A DNA stretch of 64,000 nucleotides from SB25 sp029560875 (GTDB lineage Bacteria; Bacteroidota; Bacteroidia; Bacteroidales; Tenuifilaceae), in contig DAOOPM010000013.1 in NCBI GenBank assembly GCA_035388225.1, forward strand, positions 1 through 64,000, in the 5' to 3' direction. Of this stretch, positions 35,719 to 43,842 are shown in pieces. Every line of letters starts with the position of its first letter. Positions within the stretch are counted from its first letter, which is position 1. The position numbers and the translations under genes were made by a program. The notes under the pieces were generated by a model, which worked only from the letters and a program-made list of their open reading frames with translations, had not been told where the DNA came from and ran no database searches.

Positions 35719-36096
35719 TTATTGCTCTGCAATAAAATTAACTTTTAACGATGTCATATGCGCAAACTCAACACCCTCATCAATCATATCTTGGTCTTCG
35801 TCACGGTGGTACCAGTTAAGTTCAATTTGGTAGCCTTCCTTGGCAATCTTCTCGATATGGCTAATAAGGTCGAGCAGTTTTTTTGATGATGATGAATTCA
35901 GGTATTCAAGCCTAAGGTCAATTCTGGTTAGAGGTTGAGGTGCTTTAACATACTCTACAATGTATCGTTCTAATGGCCGGTAGAACTCGATGGCATCTTC
36001 GGGTAACGATTTTCCTCTAATTTCGAAATAGCCCTTGCTGCCATCAGCTGTAATTTGCGGAGAATCAATGCGTCCTTCAATATGTAATGCTTCCAT
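35719..36096 (-). CDS. siaC: SiaC-family (DUF1987) regulatory phosphoprotein
   Basis: Length 125 matches SiaC. Conserved features: YFEIRGKSLPEDAIEFYRPL and the stretch DLRLEYLNSSSSKKLLDLI. In the Pseudomonas SiaC the phosphorylated residue is a Thr in this same position; here a row of four Ser (68-71) is present, so Ser68 is the likely phosphosite. In that system SiaA dephosphorylates and SiaB phosphorylates SiaC, which then controls c-di-GMP synthesis. The downstream gene is a SpoIIE-type phosphatase, which fits. First gene of the cluster that continues to 31094. Confidence 0.92.
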   Translation of the reverse strand: MEALHIEGRIDSPQITADGSKGYFEIRGKSLPEDAIEFYRPLERYIVEYVKAPQPLTRIDLRLEYLNSSSSKKLLDLISHIEKIAKEGYQIELNWYHRDEDQDMIDEGVEFAHMTSLKVNFIAEQ

Positions 36097-36202
36097 TTTG
36101 CTTAGAGTTTATAATGGTTTAACGTGTAAGGTTTGTTTATGTTCCACCCAAATTAGTGCAAATTTCAACTTGAGGCAAAAAATATGGCTAATAATATATA
36201 AA

Positions 36203-36233
36203 AAAGACCTATAGCATTAACTAGTAGGTCTTT
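36203..36233 (-). terminator. Candidate terminator
   Basis: AAAGACCTA and TAGGTCTTT form a 9-bp stem with a 13-nt loop, 22 bp past the stop of the DUF1761 gene. The stem is A/T-closed at its ends, so moderate confidence. Confidence 0.6.
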
Positions 36234-36254
36234 ATTGATAAACTTTAAAGATGC

Positions 36255-36662
36255 TTATTTCCAAGCGCCAAGAATTATCCCCATTACAGTGAACGATACA
36301 ACCATATAGCCCCCATTTATCAAAATATACTTTAGGGAGCGATTCTCGAACAGCGAAATTATGGCTAACCCTAGCGCTACCCAGCCAAAGCCTGCAAGGA
36401 ATCCGGCAATTGTGCCAAATGTCACATCGCCATCGCCAATAAAAAGTGCAAGGTTTAGTGCCATTACAAAGGCAAGTACAAATGATAATCCAAAAACAAG
36501 GACAATGTTTCGTTTGTGCAGGTCATCTTTGGTAAAATTATTCGCTTCCATCCATCCTTTCTCAAATATAGCATACCAGATTCCACCTATCAGGAATGTG
36601 GATAACGCTGCTACTAGAACTGCTAACCAGTTTAGGTTTTGCAATGCTGTACTTATATCCAT
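36255..36662 (-). CDS. DUF1761 integral membrane protein
   Basis: About four membrane helices in 135 residues: FLIGGIWYAIFEKGWM near residues 24-39, then VFGLSFVLAFVMALNLALF, FLAGFGWVALGLAIISLF and GGYMVVSFTVMGIILGAW. The G-x-x-W-Y-A-x-F motif in the first helix is characteristic of DUF1761. Start at the ATG at 36662; a TTG two codons upstream adds nothing. Function unknown. A separate small transcription unit. Confidence 0.85.
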   Translation of the reverse strand: MDISTALQNLNWLAVLVAALSTFLIGGIWYAIFEKGWMEANNFTKDDLHKRNIVLVFGLSFVLAFVMALNLALFIGDGDVTFGTIAGFLAGFGWVALGLAIISLFENRSLKYILINGGYMVVSFTVMGIILGAWK

Positions 36663-36724
36663 ACGCAAAAGTTTTGATTATGAATTATAAAACAATTAGG
36701 TTGGTATTAAGTTTAGACATTTGT

Positions 36725-37282
36725 TTAAAACAGTTTTTGTTCAAGTTCGCTGAGTTTAATTAGTTTTTCGGTTCGGGTTTCCTTTGTCTTATCTTGCTTT
36801 GCGGAAAGTATCCAGTGGTATATTGTTCGTTTGTAAGAATCGGATTGTGCGTTGAAGAACTGCCATGCAAGTTTATTCTCTTTTATTTTGTTTTCTAAAT
36901 GATTTGGTAGATTCTTGGGTTTATTCTCATAGCTGTACTCGTTGTCTGATTTAATTTTGCGGTTGTTATACAGTTCAAGCCCTTTGGGTTGCATTAAACC
37001 CTTCGAAATAAGTTCTTCCGCTTTCTTAAGATTTACTTCGCTCCAGTTGCTCTTGGGATTACGGGGTGTAAATCTTATACAGTAGGATTCCTCATTAATG
37101 GATTTTCTTACACCATCAATCCATCCGAAACATATGGCTTGGTCAACCGATTCCGACCATGTTAGGCTTGGTTTGCCAGTGTTTACCTTATAGTATCCAA
37201 CATATAGTTCTTTCTCGGAGAGATGTTTTTTTGATAGCCATTCTCTGAATTCTGCTCCGTTTTTAAAAAATACAGGTTTCAT
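36725..37282 (-). CDS. YdeI/OmpD-associated family protein (YdeI/OmdA)
   Basis: Family motifs are clear: FREWLSKKHLSEKELYVGYYK, given in parts as REWLSKKHL and ELYVGYYKV, then SLTWSESVDQAICFGWIDGV, YCIRFTPRNPKSNWSEVN and a C-terminal FNAQSDSYKRTIYHWILSAK. Length 185. Members protect against some bacteriocins and peptides in other bacteria; the exact role here is unknown. Reads divergently from birA. Confidence 0.9.
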   Translation of the reverse strand: MKPVFFKNGAEFREWLSKKHLSEKELYVGYYKVNTGKPSLTWSESVDQAICFGWIDGVRKSINEESYCIRFTPRNPKSNWSEVNLKKAEELISKGLMQPKGLELYNNRKIKSDNEYSYENKPKNLPNHLENKIKENKLAWQFFNAQSDSYKRTIYHWILSAKQDKTKETRTEKLIKLSELEQKLF

Positions 37283-37433
37283 TTAGATGTCAATTGTCAG
37301 GACAAGTTATAAATATTCAATAAAACTTGCGTGTATTTTGTAACTAAACTAATCATAATCCGTTTATTTTTCCTGTGTTTGTATAGTTTGGGAATAAAAT
37401 TGTAACTTTACTGAAAGGCATATCAGCACTAAA

Positions 37434-38189
37434 ATGCAAAGCAACAATAGTTTAGAATTTAAAACGGTTTGGCACGATAAAGTTTCCTCCACCAACGATA
37501 TTTGCATGGATTTTGCCCGTAGTGGTAGTGATGAGGGAATTGTTGTTGCCGCAAAATATCAGGAACAGGGTAGGGGACAGCGGGGCAATACTTGGGAGAG
37601 CGAGCAGGGGTTGAATTTGACTTTTAGCATTCTCCTCCGACCTGATTTCTTAAGGGTAGATGAACAATTTCTTATATCGAAAATTGCTGCAATATCGGTT
37701 TGTGATTGGATTGGTGCGTATTTAGGTGATAAGAATGTTGCAATAAAATGGCCCAACGATATTTACATTGAGAACAATAAGGTTGCTGGGATACTTATTG
37801 AGAATAGTTTTAGTTCATCAAAGCTCGATATTTCCGTTGTGGGAATTGGCATCAACTTAAATCAAAAGGAGTTCTCGGCCGATTTGCCCAATCCAACTTC
37901 CATGTCCATTGAAACAAGCAGAGTTTTTGATTTAAGCAATGCGTTACAAGAGTTTCTGAGTTGTTTCAACGAGCGTTACAGGCAGGCAAAGAGCGGTGAG
38001 TTGGCTTTAATCGATTCGGAGTATTTGAACAAGTTATACAGGAAAGATATTTACTGCACCTACCGCGCAAGTAACGATGAGTTCAAGGCAAAAATTGTTG
38101 GGGTGAAACCAACAGGCGAACTAATGCTCCAAACCGAAAAAGGTGGGGAGCGTTCATTTGCTTTTAAGGAGGTTGTTTTTGTGATTTAA
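37434..38189 (+). CDS. birA: Biotin-[acetyl-CoA-carboxylase] ligase
   Basis: Class I biotin ligase without the N-terminal HTH domain. It shows TNDICMDFARSG, the biotinyl-AMP loop EQGRGQRGNTWESEQGLNL (nucleotides near 37562-37618), SKIAAISVCDWI, KWPNDIYIENNKVAGILIE and GIGINLNQ. The last 45 residues form the SH3-like C-terminal domain. It attaches biotin to carrier proteins in the cytoplasm. A TTTG and a near-consensus TAACTTTA with a 21-bp spacer lie before it (37378-37410). Its stop codon shares bases with that of the convergent SRPBCC gene. Confidence 0.95.
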   Translation: MQSNNSLEFKTVWHDKVSSTNDICMDFARSGSDEGIVVAAKYQEQGRGQRGNTWESEQGLNLTFSILLRPDFLRVDEQFLISKIAAISVCDWIGAYLGDKNVAIKWPNDIYIENNKVAGILIENSFSSSKLDISVVGIGINLNQKEFSADLPNPTSMSIETSRVFDLSNALQEFLSCFNERYRQAKSGELALIDSEYLNKLYRKDIYCTYRASNDEFKAKIVGVKPTGELMLQTEKGGERSFAFKEVVFVI

Positions 38190-38593
38190 ATTGCATTGAA
38201 TGCTTTTGCAATACCCTCGGCAAGAGCATTAACACCCTCTTCTAGTTTTTTGCCAAGCATCATTTTCATCATCATGTTGAGCTCAGCCTTAATGGTAATT
38301 TTCATTCGGGTGTCGTAGGCGGCAGCCTCTTTTAGTTGTACCCAGAGGAAAAATTGCAAAGGAACACGTTCGTCGCCAGTAAGTTTTATGGTGGTGAACT
38401 CTTCTTTCTCAACAAGTTTTAGTCCCATTGGCCCCATTCCCTGATAGCTAAAGCTACAGCTAGTTTCATCGGCTTGCCAATTATCTACCTTACCCTCCAC
38501 AAGTGGAGTGAAATTCCTGAAATCCGATAGTATTTTGTAAATATCCTCTGCACGCTTGCTAATTGCTACAACTTTGCTTTCGTAGGTTTCCAT
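38186..38593 (-). CDS. SRPBCC-fold (START/polyketide-cyclase-like) protein
   Basis: A 135-residue alpha/beta cavity protein: N-terminal SKVVAISKRAEDIYKILSDF strand-helix, FTPLVEG, Gly-rich SYQGMGPMGLKLVEKEE turn and a long C-terminal helix EGVNALAEGIAKAF. The fold binds hydrophobic ligands in other families; substrate unknown. Overlaps the end of birA by 4 bp (TTAA). No partner gene. Confidence 0.75.
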   Translation of the reverse strand: METYESKVVAISKRAEDIYKILSDFRNFTPLVEGKVDNWQADETSCSFSYQGMGPMGLKLVEKEEFTTIKLTGDERVPLQFFLWVQLKEAAAYDTRMKITIKAELNMMMKMMLGKKLEEGVNALAEGIAKAFNAI

Positions 38594-38727
38594 CTTGTTC
38601 TTTTTTGAGAACGCAAAGAAAATAAAATGAATTGTTTTGTCAAAATGGATATATCGGATTGCTGTGATTGCTTTTCGTAATCAGTCTTTTTTTTAGATAT
38701 CATTGTCAAATTATCAAATTGAGAAAT

Positions 38728-38735
38728 TATATTTG
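38728..38735 (+). promoter_or_regulatory. -7 box of the lplA promoter
   Basis: TATATTTG matches TAnnTTTG; a TTG lies 22 bp upstream. The start of transcription would fall near 38742, which rules out an upstream start at 38703 for lplA. Confidence 0.55.
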
Positions 38736-38753
38736 GCTTTCAAAACAGATTGT

Positions 38754-39740
38754 ATGCTAAAAGTTCTTCATCAACGCGGTCATAATCCTTACTTCAATAT
38801 AGCAACCGAGGAGTATTTGCTTAAGAATAAAGCGGATGATTTCTTCATAATCTACCGAAACAATCCTTCGGTGATTGTGGGAAAACATCAGAATACCAAT
38901 GCGGAGATAAATCATCAGTTTGTGGAAACTTATGGTATTCCTGTTGTTCGGCGATTGTCGGGTGGTGGAACGGTATACCACGATTTGGGTAATATCAATT
39001 TTTGCTTTATAATGAATGGGGCAGAGGGACAGTTGGTGGATTTTAAGCGTTATACCGAGCCAATTATTGATATTCTTCAGGGATTTGGGGTTGATGCATT
39101 CTTGGGCGGCAAGAACGATATTCGAGTGGGTGATAAGAAAATATCGGGTAATGCTGAACATGTTTACCGCAAAAGAGTTTTACACCATGGCACACTACTT
39201 TTTCAATCGGACTTGGATAGGCTGAACGAGGCTATTCGGGTCGATTTGTCGAAGTACCACGATAATGCTGTAAAGTCAATTCGAAGCACTGTGGCAAATA
39301 TTTCCGATTTCCTTCCATCGCCAATGGATGTTGCTTTTTTTGAGGAGATTCTTATTGGCTTTATGCTAAGTTACTTTCAGGAATCAGAGGAATACTCCCT
39401 AACTAATGAGGATATCGATGCTATAGGTACATTAATTGATTCAAAGTATTCGACTTGGGAATGGAATTATGGCTATTCCCCTGTTTATGAGGTGATAAAA
39501 AATATTGAAACATCAGCAGGAGAGTTAACTATAAAAGTAAATGTAGTTAAGGGCTATGTTGATGATTTGAGTTTTAGCGGGGTCGATATTTCAAATGAGA
39601 TTGTCGAGCGCTTAAGACTTCTACTTGTTGGTAAGATACATTCTGCCAAAGATATTGCTATTGCAATTGCCGATAACAAAATAGGCGACTTCTTTCAAAA
39701 TCGCCTATCCGTTAAATTAACTCATGAATATTTCTGTTAG
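38754..39740 (+). CDS. lplA: Lipoate-protein ligase A
   Basis: Start at the ATG at 38754, just downstream of the promoter box. Motifs: NPYFNIATEEYLL, IYRNNPSVIVGKHQN, the lipoate-binding RRLSGGGTVYHDLGNINF and KNDIRVGDKKISGNAEH, with the catalytic Lys in the G-x-K-I-S-G-N part. A C-terminal accessory domain is present (residues about 245-328). It uses lipoate and ATP to modify pyruvate dehydrogenase-type E2 and GcvH domains. Length 328 is normal for the two-domain form. It reads toward a convergent gene with 1 bp between stops. Confidence 0.95.
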   Translation: MLKVLHQRGHNPYFNIATEEYLLKNKADDFFIIYRNNPSVIVGKHQNTNAEINHQFVETYGIPVVRRLSGGGTVYHDLGNINFCFIMNGAEGQLVDFKRYTEPIIDILQGFGVDAFLGGKNDIRVGDKKISGNAEHVYRKRVLHHGTLLFQSDLDRLNEAIRVDLSKYHDNAVKSIRSTVANISDFLPSPMDVAFFEEILIGFMLSYFQESEEYSLTNEDIDAIGTLIDSKYSTWEWNYGYSPVYEVIKNIETSAGELTIKVNVVKGYVDDLSFSGVDISNEIVERLRLLLVGKIHSAKDIAIAIADNKIGDFFQNRLSVKLTHEYFC

Positions 39741-39741
39741 A

Positions 39742-40293
39742 CTATTTTTTTTGACCTTCCTTAGGAGGATCAACTCCGTATGCAATTCCCTCGTAGTAGT
39801 GAGTTGGAACTTCTTTGTAGCCACCTCTGGTCTCATTTTTAGTTATAAGAACATATATTGCCCCTAGAGCCGCTGCTCTACGTTGCAATCTAATTCGGGC
39901 ATTTTTTTCTGCGGCTTTTGCTGTTTTGCTACTTGTTCCAGATTTCGCTTTAATCTCCCCGTATGCGTATAAACCATCAACATCAGATGGATTTTCTGTA
40001 ACAATAACTGATTGGAAATTGGCTTCATCTAGGGCTTGGTAAGCCATGCTGTTAAAGGCTTCAACTCTGCCATTGCTATAAAGAATTTTGTGGATTTGTT
40101 TGCGTGTAACATCTTCAACCTTTTTAGTGTCTGCTTTGTAAAAGGTTATTTTGGAAGAACCCACACTTTGCACTTTTCCAACAATTTTTTTGTTGCTAAC
40201 AAGAATGATTGTATCCATCATCATGCCATCATCTTGTGCATAGCCTATCGAGGTAAAACCAAAAAAAATGAGTATTACAATAAGTTTTTTCAT
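39742..40293 (-). CDS. Secreted protein of unknown function
   Basis: Not recognised. ATG at 40293 gives a signal peptide of about 20 residues ending GYAQ; an ATG at 40308 is an alternative. The mature part begins with a beta-rich segment (TIILVSNKKIVGKVQSVGSS, KITFYKADTKKVEDV) that resembles short repeated modules in Bacteroidota secreted proteins, then an Ala/Lys/Arg helix (KTAKAAEKNARIRLQRRAAA) and a GYKEVPTHYYEGIAYG end. A minus-strand TAACTTTG box (40318-40325) fits a promoter. It may be exported to the envelope. Confidence 0.65.
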   Translation of the reverse strand: MKKLIVILIFFGFTSIGYAQDDGMMMDTIILVSNKKIVGKVQSVGSSKITFYKADTKKVEDVTRKQIHKILYSNGRVEAFNSMAYQALDEANFQSVIVTENPSDVDGLYAYGEIKAKSGTSSKTAKAAEKNARIRLQRRAAALGAIYVLITKNETRGGYKEVPTHYYEGIAYGVDPPKEGQKK

Positions 40294-40433
40294 AAATTTT
40301 TGTTTCATAAAACTTTGCAAAGTTAATGCCATTTATTTAATAATCTGATAATCCATTAATAAAATTGATATAACAACTTACGTGAAAAAGTTAGGAAAAG
40401 TTATATGTGGACTTTTGTTTTATCTAAGCATAG

Positions 40434-40769
40434 CTAGTTTCCTCTTGCAACAAAGAAAAAGGATAAGGATATTAATAGTAGTTGCTTAAATGTAGATGTT
40501 GCGATTAAATCGGGAAGCGGAATTGCGAGCCTGTAAACAAGAATAAGCCCGATGAGCAATGCCGAAAGTACTGTGATTGTTTGTTTAGAGAGGAAGCCTC
40601 CAATGATAAGTAGTACAGATAGCACAAGCATTGTTAGCGATAGGTAGAAGTGCAAACTTTCTGGGTTAATTGGGTTTACGCCCTTAATGTTGTTAATAAA
40701 GATATATGCCGCAAACGTTATGCGTAAAAGCCATGTTGCGAATGGTAGTGCAGATTTAAATGGTTTCAT
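40434..40769 (-). CDS. Small four-helix membrane protein (DoxX-like)
   Basis: 111 residues with about four hydrophobic helices (ATWLLRITFAAYIFIN, YLSLTMLVLSVLLIIGG, ITVLSALLIGLILVYRLAI, QLLLISLSFFFVA). The size and layout resemble DoxX-like proteins, but no diagnostic motif was identified. Function unknown. Monocistronic and divergent from plsC. Confidence 0.6.
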   Translation of the reverse strand: MKPFKSALPFATWLLRITFAAYIFINNIKGVNPINPESLHFYLSLTMLVLSVLLIIGGFLSKQTITVLSALLIGLILVYRLAIPLPDLIATSTFKQLLLISLSFFFVARGN

Positions 40770-40771
40770 GT

Positions 40772-40802
40772 TTTGTGTGTTTAGAAGTTAAACGTACTTT
40801 TG
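40772..40802 (+). promoter_or_regulatory. Promoter of plsC
   Basis: TTTG at 40772-40775, a 19-bp spacer and TACTTTTG at 40795-40802 match the Bacteroidota consensus exactly. It implies transcription from near 40809 and confirms the ATG at 40836. Confidence 0.75.
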
Positions 40803-40835
40803 CGAAGTCTTATTTTATCAAAGATATTAAACACT

Positions 40836-41597
40836 ATGGAAAAACTCAAATATTCTTTACAACTTTTAGGTTCTGCATTTGTGTGGATTGTAATGGGAGT
40901 ATTGGCCTTTATTCTTTTTTTTGGCGATTTTACCGTGTGGTTGCTAACCTTCTGGTGGGATAAAAGGCTCTTCTGGTTGCATCGTTACTCCATTTTTTGG
41001 GCGATGTTCCATGTTCACCTAAATCCTTTCTGGAGGATAAAGTTTGAGAGCAAAGAGAATATTGTTAAAGATAAAGTCTATGTTATTGTATCTAATCATC
41101 AAAGTGCTTTCGACATAGCCTTGCTTTATAGAATTAATATACACTTCAAGTGGGTTGCTAAGCGGGAGTTGGTAAGAGTTCCTGTTATCGGGTGGAATCT
41201 GCTATTGAACAAATATATCCTTATTGATAGAAAGAATGCTTTTAGCAGTAAAAAACTGCTCCACGAGGGTGGTAAGAATCTGAAAATGGGAAGTTCTGTG
41301 TTGATTTTTCCCGAAGGGACAAGAACCCCTGATGGAAGAGTAAAACGGTTTAAGGAGGGTGCATTCTTGTTGGCCAAGCAAGCACAAGTGTCTATTCTAC
41401 CATTGGTAATTGAGGGCTCTAAGGATGTTTTACCCAAGCCTGGAGTTATAAGTTTGATTCAAACTTTCACCATCAGAGTGTTGCCAGAAATTCCTTACGA
41501 ATCATTTAAGGATACAGATGTGGCCGAGTTGACCAAAGATGTTAACAAGTTAATTCGGGACACCCATTCGCAAATGGAACCTAAATGGTACAAGTAG
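40836..41597 (+). CDS. plsC: 1-acyl-sn-glycerol-3-phosphate acyltransferase
   Basis: Start at the ATG at 40836, downstream of the promoter. The N-terminus has membrane helices; then the acyltransferase motifs: NHQSAFD (His88, Asp93), a middle block KRELVRVPVIGW and FPEGTR at 158-163. It makes phosphatidic acid by acylating lysophosphatidate at the inner membrane. Length 253 is normal. Confidence 0.94.
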   Translation: MEKLKYSLQLLGSAFVWIVMGVLAFILFFGDFTVWLLTFWWDKRLFWLHRYSIFWAMFHVHLNPFWRIKFESKENIVKDKVYVIVSNHQSAFDIALLYRINIHFKWVAKRELVRVPVIGWNLLLNKYILIDRKNAFSSKKLLHEGGKNLKMGSSVLIFPEGTRTPDGRVKRFKEGAFLLAKQAQVSILPLVIEGSKDVLPKPGVISLIQTFTIRVLPEIPYESFKDTDVAELTKDVNKLIRDTHSQMEPKWYK

Positions 41598-41671
41598 AGT
41601 TAGCCTAAGTCATTATGTGACAGGAGTTGTGCTGTTTAGTAATACTTTTTAAGAAAAAAAGTGATTAATTC

Positions 41672-41702
41672 TTTGCCGATTAATTATTCTTTTATACTTT
41701 TG
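41672..41702 (+). promoter_or_regulatory. Promoter of rplU-rpmA
   Basis: TTTG at 41672-41675, a 19-bp spacer and TACTTTTG at 41695-41702, the Bacteroidota consensus. It lies 39 bp before the rplU start, as expected for a ribosomal operon. Confidence 0.8.
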
Positions 41703-41740
41703 CAAGCCAAAATAAGTTAAACATTTCATACTAAGATACG

Positions 41741-42052
41741 ATGTACGCTATTGTTGATATTGCAGGACAGCAGATGAAGGTTGAAAAAGATCAAAAACTT
41801 TTTGTAAACCTTTTAGAAGGCGAGGTTGGAGCTGAAGTTAAGTTCGAGAAAGTTCTACTCGTTGATAACGGTGGTAAAGTAACCATTGGAAAACCAGAAG
41901 TTAAGAATGCTTCGGTAACTGCTAAAATTTTGAACAACGTTAAAGGTGATAAAGTAATCATCTTTAAGAAGAAAAGACGTAAAGGGTATAAGGTTAAGAA
42001 CGGTCACCGTCAACAGTATACTCAAATTCAGATTTCTGAAATTGTTGCGTAA
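41741..42052 (+). CDS. rplU: 50S ribosomal protein L21
   Basis: Begins MYAIVDIAGQQMKVEKDQKL and contains KVLLVDNGGKVTIGKP, then the signature KIIFKKKRRKGYKVKNGHRQ-like block (here VIIFKKKRRKGYKVKNGHRQ) and a QYTQIQISEI end. Length 103. Binds 23S rRNA in the large subunit. First gene of the conserved rplU-rpmA pair. Confidence 0.98.
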   Translation: MYAIVDIAGQQMKVEKDQKLFVNLLEGEVGAEVKFEKVLLVDNGGKVTIGKPEVKNASVTAKILNNVKGDKVIIFKKKRRKGYKVKNGHRQQYTQIQISEIVA

Positions 42053-42073
42053 TAACAAAAATATTATCAAGTC

Positions 42074-42334
42074 ATGGCACACAAAAAAGGAGTTGGTAGC
42101 TCACGAAACGGTAGAGAGTCACATAGCAAACGTTTAGGCGTTAAGCTTTATGGTGGTCAAACGGCAAAGGCTGGAAATATTCTAGTTCGCCAAAGAGGTA
42201 CTGTACACAATCCTGGTCAGAATGTAGGAATTGGTAAAGATCATACATTGTTCGCTTTAATCGACGGTGTTGTATCGTTCCGCAAAAAGGCCGATAACAA
42301 GTCGTACGTATCTGTATTACCTGCAGAAGCATAG
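42074..42334 (+). CDS. rpmA: 50S ribosomal protein L27
   Basis: MAHKKGVGSSRNGRESHSKR, then GVKLYGGQTAKAGNILVRQR and HNPGQNVGIGKDHTLFALIDG, the whole family signature in 86 residues. No N-terminal cleavage extension is present. L27 reaches the peptidyl-transferase centre. Follows rplU by 21 bp and precedes a terminator. Confidence 0.98.
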   Translation: MAHKKGVGSSRNGRESHSKRLGVKLYGGQTAKAGNILVRQRGTVHNPGQNVGIGKDHTLFALIDGVVSFRKKADNKSYVSVLPAEA

Positions 42335-42355
42335 AGAAATCTATCTAAAATACAG

Positions 42356-42392
42356 AATCTCCTGTGCAAGTATTGTACAGGAGATTTTTTTT
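42356..42392 (+). terminator. Intrinsic terminator of rplU-rpmA
   Basis: AATCTCCTGT-GCAA and TTGT-ACAGGAGATT form a 14-bp stem (one G-U) with a 3-nt loop, followed by a T run. Confidence 0.93.
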
Positions 42393-42497
42393 AATAGTTT
42401 TTCTATCAACTTTTATATAATTAACTGATTAACCTTTCGCTAATAAGTGTAATTTAGCTGGCGTTTTTAGTTTAATATCGATTTAATATTTCCATAT

Positions 42498-43772
42498 ATG
42501 CTTACATTAAAAGTAATTCGCGACAACAAGGAAGAGGTTATCAAACGTTTAGCCATTAAACATTTCGATGCAAAGGCTATTGTTGATAGCATAATTGCTT
42601 TGGACGATAAACGTAAAGCAATTCAGTTACAACTGGATAATAACTTGGCTGAGCAGAACTCGCTTGCAAAACAGATTGGTAAATTGTTTGCCGATGGCAA
42701 AACTGCCGAGGCCAACGAGGCTAAATCGAAAACTGCCGAGTTAAAAGAAACATCAAAATCATTGTCGCAGGAGTTGTCCGATGTTGAGCCCGAGTTGAAA
42801 AAACTTTTAATGCAAGTTCCAAACCTACCGCATACTTCTGTGCCAGCAGGGCATGGTGCCGAGGATAATGTAATTGTTCGTTCAGGAGGTTTGGTGCCAG
42901 AGTTGCCAAAGGATTCTGTTCCTCACTGGGACTTGGCTAAAAAGTACGATATTATTGATTTTGAGTTGGGTGTTAAGATTACTGGTGCAGGTTTTCCTGT
43001 TTATAAAGGTAAAGGCGCTAAATTCCAGCGTGCTCTTATCAATTTTTTCCTAGATGAGAATACTGCAGCAGGTTATCGCGAGGTTCAACCACCCCATATG
43101 GTTAACGAGGATTCTGCTTACGGAACAGGTCAGCTACCTGATAAGGATGGACAGATGTACTACATGCAGGTTGATAATTTCTATATGATTCCAACTGCGG
43201 AGGTTCCTGTTACCAATATTTTCCGCGATGTAATTCTAAACGCATCGCAATTACCTATTAAGATGACCGCTTATACACCTTGCTTCCGTCGTGAGGCAGG
43301 TTCGTACGGTAAGGATGTGCGTGGGTTGAACCGTTTGCACCAGTTCGATAAGGTTGAGATTGTTCAGGTTCAGCATCCTGACCGCTCCTATGATTCGTTG
43401 GAGGAGATGGTTGCGCACGTTGAGGGAATTCTTAAGAAACTTGAGTTGCCATACCGCATTGTTAAACTTTGTGGTGGTGATATGAGTTTCACCTCGGCAT
43501 TGACTTACGATTTTGAAGTTTTCTCTACTGCTCAGCAACGTTGGTTGGAGGTTAGTTCCGTTTCGAATTTTGAGTCGTACCAGGCAAACCGCATGATGCT
43601 ACGTTACAAGGAGGATGGTGATAAGAAGGCCCAAATTGCTCATACTTTAAATGGAAGTTCGCTAGCATTGCCCCGAATAGTTGCAGCGTTACTGGAGAAT
43701 AACCAAACCCCAAATGGTATTAGAGTGCCTAAGGTGCTTCAATCGTTCTGCGGGTTTGAGATGATTGATTAA
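42498..43772 (+). CDS. serS: Seryl-tRNA synthetase
   Basis: N-terminal long coiled-coil arm (residues about 25-105, with DKRKAIQLQLDNNLAEQNSL), then the class II core: VNEDSAYGTGQLPDKDGQMY, motif 2 FRREAGSYGKDVRGLNRLHQ and motif 3 containing GSSLALPRIVAALLENNQ. Length 424. Charges tRNA-Ser and also supplies Ser-tRNA-Sec where present. Single gene with a terminator downstream. Confidence 0.97.
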   Translation: MLTLKVIRDNKEEVIKRLAIKHFDAKAIVDSIIALDDKRKAIQLQLDNNLAEQNSLAKQIGKLFADGKTAEANEAKSKTAELKETSKSLSQELSDVEPELKKLLMQVPNLPHTSVPAGHGAEDNVIVRSGGLVPELPKDSVPHWDLAKKYDIIDFELGVKITGAGFPVYKGKGAKFQRALINFFLDENTAAGYREVQPPHMVNEDSAYGTGQLPDKDGQMYYMQVDNFYMIPTAEVPVTNIFRDVILNASQLPIKMTAYTPCFRREAGSYGKDVRGLNRLHQFDKVEIVQVQHPDRSYDSLEEMVAHVEGILKKLELPYRIVKLCGGDMSFTSALTYDFEVFSTAQQRWLEVSSVSNFESYQANRMMLRYKEDGDKKAQIAHTLNGSSLALPRIVAALLENNQTPNGIRVPKVLQSFCGFEMID

Positions 43773-43793
43773 GTTTTGTTCCATTAATATAAG

Positions 43794-43821
43794 CCCTGTC
43801 AGAGTAATTCTGACAGGGTTT
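43794..43821. terminator. Terminator between serS and the VWA gene
   Basis: CCCTGTCAGA and TCTGACAGGG form a 10-bp stem with a 5-nt loop, followed by TTTGTTATT. Confidence 0.8.
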
Positions 43822-43842
43822 GTTATTAATGAATATCTAATC

